From positions 1 to 32,224 of the forward strand of contig CALESY010000094.1 of NCBI GenBank assembly GCA_937919945.1: 32,224 nt of DNA, read 5' to 3'. Within the stretch, counting starts at the first letter, position 1. Each line of letters starts with the position of its first letter. The notes under the pieces were generated by a model that saw only the letters and a list, made by a program, of their open reading frames with translations, did no database searches and was not told the DNA's origin. Positions 1 through 7,109 of this stretch are shown in pieces. Both the position numbers and the translations under genes were made by a program. The stretch comes from an uncultured Chitinophagaceae bacterium. GTDB taxonomy: Bacteria; Bacteroidota; Bacteroidia; Chitinophagales; Chitinophagaceae.

Positions 1-2539
1 GTCCGTTTTCATACTCAAACCACTCGAAGTAAGTACCGTTTTTAACAGACAATGGAGCTGTTTCTCCAAAGCAGATAGATGTATCTTTTGGCAGTACTTG
101 AAAATTGTGGTTTGGAATAAATACCTTTAATGTATCCTGTAGTTGACAACCGCTGCTGCCATATGTTTTAATTACAAAGTTTGTACTTTTCGATACATAG
201 GCTAATGGCTGTTTGCTTGTAGAATCTGAAATGTATGCCTCAGTATTCCATATGAACTGGAACGGTTTGCCTGGTGCCTCGTTGTAATCAAACTTGAACA
301 TAGGCCTGCTTTCAATTTCAGATATATTTGGAGCAGTTGTTACGCTACAGACATCTGCAACAGTACCATTTGATGGTTTATAAACCAAACCTGCAGAGTA
401 CGTTGTTGGATTAAACTTAATAACAGGCGGCGTACCGTTGAGTGATGTGCATGCAGCAACTGTGTCAGGATTGTTACTGTAGCAAATCTGCACTATCAGA
501 TTTTTGTTCATGTCAATATCATAAGCAACATCGAAGTTGAATTTGTGCCAACCATCCGGGAATGTAATGTTTCCAGGTGCTTTATATACTACAACAGTGC
601 CCGTTTGAAAACCATTTGCTTTATCTAATTGTTTTATGTCTGTACACTTAACCGATATTGTAAAGTCTTTATACTCAAAAGTGTTGGGTGTGGTTGATTT
701 AGCTGTTTCAAAAGCTAAAGAACGAAGCGTAGATGAACGTATGCCATACTCTTCTAATTCGCTTTTGAGTATTAGAAATTCCATTTTAGCGGTGCGTACA
801 TTATTATATAATACAGGTGTGCTACTACCAAGTGTATCGTAACTAAAACCTGTACCAAAAACAGACGAGCCATATGTTGTAAATGAATCCAATGGTGTAT
901 TGATATTAGTCGACGGCCCACACGGCATATTTATTTTTGGTTCTTTACCAGTTAGGGTTAAGTCAAGCTGTAAATAGTCTGGTCTGCACATTACAAAATT
1001 GTCAGTATTAGGAAATATATCCACATTGCTGCTATTGTCTACATATACAGATATAGTATCCTGATTCTTACAACTCCCTGCCAAATCTGGTGTTGATACA
1101 ACATATTCTGTTGTTGTCGTAGGTGTCGCAACAGGGTTGATGATATTATCTGCCGAGAGGTTTTTTGCGGTTCCACCACTAATGTCTGTCCACTTTATTG
1201 TGTTGAGCATTTCTGCTCCCCTTACGTATAATTGTTTTGGGGTTGGGTTTAACGCACAGAACGGTAAATCCTTGCCTGCATCTAAACCCTGCAATACACG
1301 TATCAGAATAACTGAATAGTTTTTCAGTACTATAGATATACCGCTTGTACCCGAACAGGTAGAATCTTTTGCAATTATTATTAGTGTGTGCTCACCTATG
1401 TCTGCTGTGGTAGGTGTCCAGTTGAATGTGCCTGAAATACTTGCAGTACCGCTACCTGTTGTGGTGAAAGATGAGCCCGGGATAATTGACGTATTCGCCT
1501 CCATATATAACTGGTTGGCTGGGTTGGTAGATTTGCTTTCAACAGAGAAATTGAGATTACTACCGGGGCATACAAGTAATGCATTATTTACGAAAGTAGC
1601 ATCTTTAATTTGTAATGGAATACTATCAACTGATGGGGGAGGTGCATTGCAATTCAAAACACTAATTTGTGCATCGCGGGTTGTGTAGCCGATTCTTGCG
1701 CCAGTTGCTTTGTCATATTCCTCACACAGAAAAGCTACTACAAAATAGCCTTGGCCGGTTGGTGTAAATGTAGCAGTACCTGTATTCTTATTTACAGTGT
1801 ATGGATTGCTACCTGCAGAGCCAACAGGGTCGGTAAGTGAATAGTTTGTTTGGTATGCTATAGGTACACCTATATTATCTAAAGGTTGTACGTTAGTAGT
1901 ATTTAGTGAATCACCATCTACATCATAAGGACCATTCAGAAAAACGGCAGGTTGGTTTGTGCATATATAGGGGATAGGAGATACAAGATACCTCGGGGTA
2001 CTATTGTTTTTAGTGCTGTTATCAAGGCCTGCTTCTACATACATTTGTGCAGCGTTTGCTCCTACCAGGTTGATAATATTGCTATTTCTGTTGCCGTTTC
2101 GCCAACTGAAAATCCAATCTTTTTGTGCTGATGTCAAGGTGATAGTAAGAATATACCTGTGCCTTACAAAACCGGGCAAATTTGAATTTGCTGGTACTCT
2201 ACAAGAATTTTGACTTTTAAATGCATCACATAGCTCATCCAACGTATCTATACTGCTGACCGGTACGTTTATTGTATTATCGAATGCTGCACTTGCACTA
2301 CGTATACGTATATTTTCGGTAGCACCGAGGTTTGCATTACCTGGTTCGCAGGCTTTGTATACATCTAGCGTCACTTCATATTTATAATCCCTGAGGCCAG
2401 AGCAGGGATCAACGCCAATGCCTACGTATTTTGCATAGATATCGGCTGCTGCAAAGTGTGTTGCTTTTGTAGTAGCAGTAAGTAACATTGCTATACATAA
2501 AAATGCAAAATAGCTAATTGGCTTTATGTAATTTTTCAT
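1..2539 (-). CDS. Large secreted multi-domain protein, probable T9SS/gliding-motility-associated family (3' end missing)
   Basis: One uninterrupted minus-strand frame runs from ATG at 2537-2539 to the left edge, giving at least 846 codons with no stop seen. Residues 1 to about 26 (MKNYIKPISYFAFLCIAMLL...) form a signal peptide. The N-terminal domain (YKYEVTLDVYKACEPG) and the following segment (IPYICTNQPAVFLNG, then DVDGDSL) match the general pattern of very large Chitinophagaceae surface proteins usually annotated as gliding motility-associated C-terminal domain proteins. Further in are Ig/PKD-like segments with paired cysteines and repeated 'DTISVYV', 'DTLKVFI' type strand ends. No catalytic motif is visible. 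The expected sorting domain would lie outside the window, so T9SS export is inferred from family resemblance. The kelch gene upstream is separated by a strong terminator, so this is a separate transcription unit. Confidence 0.8.
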   Translation of the reverse strand, partial: MKNYIKPISYFAFLCIAMLLTATTKATHFAAADIYAKYVGIGVDPCSGLRDYKYEVTLDVYKACEPGNANLGATENIRIRSASAAFDNTINVPVSSIDTLDELCDAFKSQNSCRVPANSNLPGFVRHRYILTITLTSAQKDWIFSWRNGNRNSNIINLVGANAAQMYVEAGLDNSTKNNSTPRYLVSPIPYICTNQPAVFLNGPYDVDGDSLNTTNVQPLDNIGVPIAYQTNYSLTDPVGSAGSNPYTVNKNTGTATFTPTGQGYFVVAFLCEEYDKATGARIGYTTRDAQISVLNCNAPPPSVDSIPLQIKDATFVNNALLVCPGSNLNFSVESKSTNPANQLYMEANTSIIPGSSFTTTGSGTASISGTFNWTPTTADIGEHTLIIIAKDSTCSGTSGISIVLKNYSVILIRVLQGLDAGKDLPFCALNPTPKQLYVRGAEMLNTIKWTDISGGTAKNLSADNIINPVATPTTTTEYVVSTPDLAGSCKNQDTISVYVDNSSNVDIFPNTDNFVMCRPDYLQLDLTLTGKEPKINMPCGPSTNINTPLDSFTTYGSSVFGTGFSYDTLGSSTPVLYNNVRTAKMEFLILKSELEEYGIRSSTLRSLAFETAKSTTPNTFEYKDFTISVKCTDIKQLDKANGFQTGTVVVYKAPGNITFPDGWHKFNFDVAYDIDMNKNLIVQICYSNNPDTVAACTSLNGTPPVIKFNPTTYSAGLVYKPSNGTVADVCSVTTAPNISEIESRPMFKFDYNEAPGKPFQFIWNTEAYISDSTSKQPLAYVSKSTNFVIKTYGSSGCQLQDTLKVFIPNHNFQVLPKDTSICFGETAPLSVKNGTYFEWFEYENG

Positions 2540-2576
2540 ATGGTTTTGTATTTATTGATAAGTAGATATGCTTGAG

Positions 2577-2605
2577 AAAAAACTGCCCCGCTGCAAGCGG
2601 GGCAG
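2577..2605 (-). terminator. Intrinsic terminator of the kelch gene
   Basis: A perfect 9-bp stem (CTGCCCCGC at 2583-2591 with GCGGGGCAG at 2597-2605, 5-nt loop) is followed on the minus strand by six T (A-run 2577-2582). It lies 22 nt past the kelch stop codon and before the start of the next minus-strand gene. Confidence 0.9.
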
Positions 2606-2627
2606 CAACCTACCTGCGTAAACTATA

Positions 2628-3887
2628 TTACTTGCTTAGAGAAATGATAGAACGGTAAGTCTGTTTTTCAGATACTAACTCCAGAATGTATTGTCCTTGT
2701 GATAAATCTGATAGGTTGATTATCTTATCAGCACCTAACAGTCCTGTAGCAGCTTTTTGACCTGTTATACTGTATACTGTATAATTATACTTGCCATTTT
2801 CAACATCAACATGCACCACACCTGTTGATGGATTTGGATATACATTCAACTTGTTTATAGTAGGTGTAGTTTCTACACCCAGCTTTGCCATAACATCCAT
2901 TTCATACCAATCGCGGAAATAGGTTTGAGTACTTGTACCATCCAAACGCCAACCGCAACCTACATAAGCTTTGTTGCCAACCGCTGCCGAAACACTAAAC
3001 AATCTAGGTGTTGCCGTCCAGTTACCTGATAAATAGCTCCATTTATCAGTAGCAGGGTCATAATAATAGAATGTTGATTTATAATTATAATATCCTATCC
3101 CGCCTAATCCTATAAAACCTTTATTATCAACAACAAACGATACTACACCATAGCGTCCGGAATCAGGGAAGTCGGCTTTAGGGGTCCATACATTCGATGT
3201 TGGATTATACTCATATGTTTTTTTCAGATAATCAGTACCGGCACGTCCGTTCGATACATAACCCTTACCATTAATAGCGAAAGCGCCTGCAGTTGCGATA
3301 CTTGTTTCAGGGTAGTTTGCTTTTTTAGTCCATTTATTACCAGCCGGATCATACTCCCATACCTGATTAGTATTGTTTACACCAACACCGAACCCTCCAT
3401 TTCCACCAACTATATAAGCTTTATTATTTACTACGAAAACGCTTGATTCAGTCCTTGGAGAATCTGGCAGGCTTGCTTTTTGAACCCAGGCCCCTGTTGA
3501 TGGAGTAAACTCCCATAAATCTTTCAGATTTTTTTGTGTACCTGTAGTGCTTAAGAAATTCTCAGCACCTAAGCCTACATACATCTTACCATTGATAGTG
3601 AATGCAACACCTGCCGAACGGTTTAGAGGCCCAACTGGTGTTGTAGTTAGGTTTTTCCAACTGCCAGTTGCGGGATCATACTCTTGCAGGTCATTCAACC
3701 ACTGATTATTAGCATAGCCTCCTGTCAAATAAATTTTATTTCCAACCACGGCACTCATACCGCCCCAACGGCCTACCTGAAATTGTAAATTGTCTGCTTT
3801 TTTCACCCATTGTGCTTGTGCAGATTGCATAGCTAATACTGTAGCTATACATGTTAGTCCTTTTTTAAAAAATAATGATTTTCTCAT
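2628..3887 (-). CDS. Secreted six-kelch-repeat protein with T9SS type A sorting domain
   Basis: The 419-residue protein begins with a signal peptide (MRKSLFFKKGLTCIATVLAM..., probable cleavage after SAQA near residue 25). Six kelch-like repeats follow, each with a hydrophobic strand and a Gly pair or degenerate equivalent: NKIYLTGG, GKMYVGLG, NKAYIVGG, GKGYVSNG, NKGFIGLG, NKAYVGCG. Most repeats end in a 'YDPATGSW'-like segment, so a six-bladed beta-propeller is expected. Residues about 345-419 are a T9SS type A tail (NVYPNPSTG, then YSITGQ, then LSQGQYILEL). I chose ATG at 3887 rather than the in-frame codon at 3911 because it starts the signal peptide directly. Binding partner is unknown; the fold suggests protein or glycan binding at the surface. 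A strong terminator follows. Confidence 0.88.
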   Translation of the reverse strand: MRKSLFFKKGLTCIATVLAMQSAQAQWVKKADNLQFQVGRWGGMSAVVGNKIYLTGGYANNQWLNDLQEYDPATGSWKNLTTTPVGPLNRSAGVAFTINGKMYVGLGAENFLSTTGTQKNLKDLWEFTPSTGAWVQKASLPDSPRTESSVFVVNNKAYIVGGNGGFGVGVNNTNQVWEYDPAGNKWTKKANYPETSIATAGAFAINGKGYVSNGRAGTDYLKKTYEYNPTSNVWTPKADFPDSGRYGVVSFVVDNKGFIGLGGIGYYNYKSTFYYYDPATDKWSYLSGNWTATPRLFSVSAAVGNKAYVGCGWRLDGTSTQTYFRDWYEMDVMAKLGVETTPTINKLNVYPNPSTGVVHVDVENGKYNYTVYSITGQKAATGLLGADKIINLSDLSQGQYILELVSEKQTYRSIISLSK

Positions 3888-3969
3888 AATACAAATGTTT
3901 AGTCTTGGCAAGAAGACTTTTCATTTGCATAATTGTGTTGAAAGAAATGCTGCCAACAATCTTTAAACA

Positions 3970-3998
3970 TTCATAAAAAAATATAAATGGTTTATGAA
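3970..3998. repeat. AT-rich inverted repeat between kelch gene and small unknown gene
   Basis: TTCATAAA (3970-3977) and TTTATGAA (3991-3998) form an 8-bp perfect inverted repeat with a 13-nt spacer. It sits in the 162-nt gap 3888-4049, upstream of the kelch gene. There is no T-run suited to a terminator. It may be an operator or chance in AT-rich DNA. Confidence 0.3.
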
Positions 3999-4049
3999 AT
4001 ATATGTTGTTATTAATCGCACAGATATAAAATTGCTTATTAAATGCAGG

Positions 4050-4247
4050 TTATATTTTTTTTTCGAATGCTTCGATAGTGTCATTTACAGCTAACACCAT
4101 TTCATAAGGTATTGTGGCTTGTTCCGCGCCAATAATATCGTATCTATCGAGCGCAGTTTTTGACATAAAGAAGCGTGGATAGCCCGGGATGTTTACTTCG
4201 TAATACAGCCCGTTTTTTCTACGCTGCGGAATGATGACGGCTAACAT
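4050..4247 (-). CDS. Small conserved-looking protein of unknown function (65 aa)
   Basis: The favoured start gives 65 residues beginning MLAVIIPQRRKNGLYYEV and containing IPGYPRFFMSKTALDRYD and PYEMVLAVNDTIEAFEKKI. I do not recognise a family. It is soluble, without signal peptide or TM segment. The frame is open up to an ATG at 4310 (86 residues) with another ATG at 4292. I prefer 4247 because AAAGGG lies 6 nt upstream of it and a TATTTTTG (-7-like) box at 4297-4304 would place transcription start inside the longer versions. It is divergent from an XRE regulator 204 nt away, so the two may share control. Confidence 0.6.
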   Translation of the reverse strand: MLAVIIPQRRKNGLYYEVNIPGYPRFFMSKTALDRYDIIGAEQATIPYEMVLAVNDTIEAFEKKI

Positions 4248-4411
4248 CGGATTCCCTTTATATACTATCCTGCTGGTAAAATTGACGGCCATGAGCCAAA
4301 AATAGCGCATCTATTGTTGTTTGCAGGGTTATTATTGCTCAGTATTATTATGTATATAATCTTTTTCTATTAGTTAAAAATTTTAGAAACACTCCAACCT
4401 TTTACTAATGA

Positions 4412-4440
4412 TTATCGTCTATATAAGCAGAAAACGATAA
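4412..4440. promoter_or_regulatory. Inverted repeat in front of the XRE regulator, possible operator
   Basis: TTATCGT (4412-4418) and ACGATAA (4434-4440) are perfect 7-bp inverted halves with a 15-nt spacer. The right half ends 11 nt before the regulator's ATG. Position and symmetry suit an autoregulatory binding site for the HTH protein it precedes, but binding is inferred only. Confidence 0.4.
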
Positions 4441-4451
4441 AAACGAACCCA

Positions 4452-4781
4452 ATGAACATAGGATTAGCTATCAGGTCTATTAGAAGGCAATTAGATATTA
4501 CACAGTATGAACTGGCTGATAAGTGTAATATATCACAGACATCATTGTCTCAGATTGAAAACGGCGTTAAACGCCCCAGCACCCGTACCATAAAGAAAGT
4601 ATGTGAAGTATTGGATGTGCCAGAGTCAATTATCTACATATTAGGTATGCAGGATACTGACGTACCCAATAGCAGAAAAGATGTATATGAAATGCTCTTT
4701 CCTTCTATCAAAAATCTTGCATTACAAATTGTAAGCGACGAACATAAACATTTAGTAGAGCACGCAGAAACTGCAGCTTAA
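4452..4781 (+). CDS. XRE-family helix-turn-helix transcriptional regulator
   Basis: This 109-residue protein carries a complete HTH_3/Cro-C1 domain at about residues 5-60: IGLAIRSIRRQLDITQYELA, then ISQTSLSQIENGVKRPS as recognition region, then IKKVCEVLDVPESIIYILGM. The C-terminal 45 residues (YEMLFPSIKNLALQIV...) are probably helical and may dimerise. It has no peptidase or sensor domain, so it is a compact DNA-binding regulator. ATG at 4452 is the first start of the frame and places the HTH right at the N-terminus. An inverted repeat just upstream suggests autoregulation. Neighbours are a divergent small unknown gene and a convergent small membrane protein. The partner gene of an addiction module was considered, but no toxin-like sequence is recognisable. 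Confidence 0.88.
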   Translation: MNIGLAIRSIRRQLDITQYELADKCNISQTSLSQIENGVKRPSTRTIKKVCEVLDVPESIIYILGMQDTDVPNSRKDVYEMLFPSIKNLALQIVSDEHKHLVEHAETAA

Positions 4782-4803
4782 TGTATAAACTTTTTAAGGT
4801 GTT

Positions 4804-5046
4804 TTAGCTATGGCTGCGCGTTATGTGCAGCCATATTGCTTTGATAGCACTTACGGTGTATGTGCTGATACGTTTATCATTTTTATGGATTGTGGCAGGT
4901 ATTACCTTTACTACATAAGGTTCATTGTTCAGCCTGCGTTTAAAATCTTCCCAATCCATCGCCAAAACGATTGCTGTATATAATAATAAAGACCACAACA
5001 AGGATTGTCCTGCAAAACGCACGCGGCTGTATCTGTTTATTTTCAT
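4804..5046 (-). CDS. Small protein with one hydrophobic segment, unknown function (80 aa)
   Basis: The frame starts at ATG 5046 (MKINRYSRVRFAGQSLLWSL) with AGGA 2 nt upstream; the longer version would need TTG at 5055. Residues about 14-30 (SLLWSLLLYTAIVLAM) could form one membrane segment or a signal anchor, with an Arg-containing N-terminus favouring N-in topology. The rest is a polar tail (DWEDFKRRLNNEPYVVKV..., ending WLHITRSHS). Codon choice resembles neighbours (ATA, AAA, CGC/AGG mix), which supports coding. I recognise no family. It ends tail-to-tail with the XRE regulator, 22 nt apart. Confidence 0.5.
   Translation of the reverse strand: MKINRYSRVRFAGQSLLWSLLLYTAIVLAMDWEDFKRRLNNEPYVVKVIPATIHKNDKRISTYTVSAIKAIWLHITRSHS
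4809..4835. repeat. Perfect 9-bp hairpin at a convergent gene end
   Basis: TATGGCTGC (4809-4817) and GCAGCCATA (4827-4835) pair perfectly around a 9-nt loop. The hairpin covers the last codons of the minus-strand small gene and lies 28 nt after the XRE stop. Neither strand has a T-run next to it, so it is not a classical terminator, but it could stabilise 3' ends. Confidence 0.5.
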
Positions 5047-5105
5047 ATCCTGCAATTTATACTTTAAATATACCTAATGTATTAGCTATGTCATTTCACC
5101 CATTA

Positions 5106-5122
5106 TGGGGGATTTACCCCCA
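5106..5122. repeat. G5/C5 hairpin in a divergent intergenic region
   Basis: TGGGGG (5106-5111) and CCCCCA (5117-5122) form a perfect GC-rich 6-bp stem with an ATTTA loop, unusual in this AT-rich DNA. It lies 27 nt before the first M1 peptidase ATG, between divergent genes. No T-run follows on either strand. Confidence 0.45.
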
Positions 5123-5149
5123 CTAAATGCATTAACTTTATAGTGGCTG

Positions 5150-7108
5150 ATGAACGCGTTAAGACTAATCAATACAATATTAATATTACTCGTGTGTACT
5201 ATTGCTATGGCACAACAAGAAAATGTATGTAGCCATCTGAAGCAGAGCCTATATGTCACGCAAGCAAAAAATACTATTGCATCGCCACAAGAGAATGACT
5301 ACGATGTAAAGTTTGTAAAACTGGATATATCTCTTTCAAACAAAAATGTATCTATAAGCGGGTATGTACAAACTTTGGCAATGATAGTAGCTGAGCAGTC
5401 AGATACCTATGTATTTGAATTAGACACATTGTTATCAATAGACTCTGTGTTAATAGACGACATAAAAGTTAATGTACAATCTCAAAAAGGAATTCATTTT
5501 GCAACGATGCCGCAAATATTGATGCGTGGCAATTATTTTACAGCACAGGTATATTATCATGGCACACCCAAAACTGGCAATGGTTTTTTCGACAGGGGTG
5601 GAATGAATAACAGCGTTACAGACCAGTGGGGGGCAAGAATCACTTATACGCTTAGTGAACCATATATGAGTAAAGACTGGTGGCCATGCAAACAATCTTT
5701 GCAAGACAAGATAGATAGTGCTGCAATATGGATAACAGTACCCGATAGCCTGAAAGCGGGAAGTAATGGTTTATTGAAAAAGGTTACCCCTATGCCGGGT
5801 AACAAACTGCGGTATGAATGGCACACAAAATATCCTATAGCGTATTATCTCATTAGCGCTTGTGTAGGACGCTATATCGATTATAAATATAAAATAGCTA
5901 TCCCCAACCTATCAGATAGCATATTGTTACAGCATTACGTATATGACAGAAACGGAGCTTTTGATTTTTATAAAAACGGGCTGGATAGTACAGCACCAAT
6001 GCTTCAATATTTTTCTGAATTATTCGGTTCGTATCCCTTTTATAAAGAAAAATACGGGCACTGCCTAGCTCCGTTATCAGGCGGTATGGAACACCAGACC
6101 ATGAGCACAAACGGTAATGCCGGGCCAAGATTAGTAGCACACGAGTTAGCGCATCAATGGTTCGGAAACTGGGTTACCTGTGCTACATGGAAAGATATAT
6201 GGATAAATGAAGGCTTTGCTTCCTATACAGAGTATTTGTTTCTGGAAAAGTTCAGAGGTAAAGTTGCTGCAAGAACACTGATGGATAGTGTACATGCACA
6301 ATTACTACCACCACGCACCGCAGCAGGTAGTATTTATGTTGATGACACAACTAATATATGGCGCATATTCGATGGACGGTTGAGTTATAATAAACCATCA
6401 GCTGTGTTGCATACACTACGCTATGTGATAAATAATGATAGCCTGTTTTTTACAGTTTTGAAAACTTTTTTGCAACAACATGCTCATGCTACAGCTACTA
6501 CAGAAGATTTTATACAAACTACGCAACTGCTGACGAAACTAGACCTCAGTACATTCTTCACGCAATGGATTTATAAAGAGGGGTTGCCGATATACAGTAC
6601 AGAATGGGTGCAGGTGCAGGATAAAGTATTTGTGAGGTTGTTGCAACAAACCACACATCCGCAATCGGTAGCATGCTATAAAACACCAATAGACATACGC
6701 ATGCAATATGATGATGGCGATACTACCATACGCGTTGAGAATGACAGGAACCTGCAAGATTATATCTTTACTAGTAAGCATAAAGTAAAGGCTGTGATGC
6801 TGGACCCGAATAACTACATACTGAATATTAATAGAGGTGTTTTCATCAATACAGGATTAGCTATAAATAATGTAACTTCAAATGAGGTTTTGGTAATACC
6901 AAATCCCACAGCTGACAGATGGGTGATAGCAGGTACAGATATCAATGCAGACTGGCATATAACTGATAATACAGGCAGGGTAGTGAGAAGTGGCAATACA
7001 GGTGGTAACAAGGGAATGATAATTGAAACAGGCGGTTTGTCGTCAGGAGTTTATTTATTACATGTAATAAATAAAGAAGAGACTACAGTAAAATTAATAA
7101 AACAATAA
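5150..7108 (+). CDS. M1-family zinc aminopeptidase, T9SS-secreted (copy 1)
   Basis: This 652-residue protein has a signal peptide (MNALRLINTILILLVCTIAM, cleavage near AMA-QQ). It has an N-terminal M1 beta-domain, a GGMEHQTM motif at 311-318 (the GxMEN substrate-binding equivalent), the zinc site HELAH at 331-335 with third ligand E354 in NEGFASY (spacing HExxH-x18-E), and a candidate catalytic Tyr at 413. The usual Y-x-K-G-A after that Tyr is here YNKPSAV, a departure from the family. Residues about 580-652 form a T9SS type A tail (VIPNPTADRWV, then LSSGVYLLHV). It is expected to cleave N-terminal residues from peptides outside the cell or at its surface. The next gene is a paralogue starting after one base, so the two are almost certainly cotranscribed. 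Confidence 0.93.
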   Translation: MNALRLINTILILLVCTIAMAQQENVCSHLKQSLYVTQAKNTIASPQENDYDVKFVKLDISLSNKNVSISGYVQTLAMIVAEQSDTYVFELDTLLSIDSVLIDDIKVNVQSQKGIHFATMPQILMRGNYFTAQVYYHGTPKTGNGFFDRGGMNNSVTDQWGARITYTLSEPYMSKDWWPCKQSLQDKIDSAAIWITVPDSLKAGSNGLLKKVTPMPGNKLRYEWHTKYPIAYYLISACVGRYIDYKYKIAIPNLSDSILLQHYVYDRNGAFDFYKNGLDSTAPMLQYFSELFGSYPFYKEKYGHCLAPLSGGMEHQTMSTNGNAGPRLVAHELAHQWFGNWVTCATWKDIWINEGFASYTEYLFLEKFRGKVAARTLMDSVHAQLLPPRTAAGSIYVDDTTNIWRIFDGRLSYNKPSAVLHTLRYVINNDSLFFTVLKTFLQQHAHATATTEDFIQTTQLLTKLDLSTFFTQWIYKEGLPIYSTEWVQVQDKVFVRLLQQTTHPQSVACYKTPIDIRMQYDDGDTTIRVENDRNLQDYIFTSKHKVKAVMLDPNNYILNINRGVFINTGLAINNVTSNEVLVIPNPTADRWVIAGTDINADWHITDNTGRVVRSGNTGGNKGMIIETGGLSSGVYLLHVINKEETTVKLIKQ

Positions 7109-7109
7109 A

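Noticed and set aside
1386..1688. 100-codon plus-strand frame at the left end
   Set aside because: The minus strand carries one continuous 846-codon frame with signal peptide and repeated domains over the same DNA.
4452..5046. Toxin-antitoxin pair made of the XRE regulator and the small membrane protein
   Set aside because: The genes are convergent rather than an operon and the membrane protein does not resemble a known toxin family.
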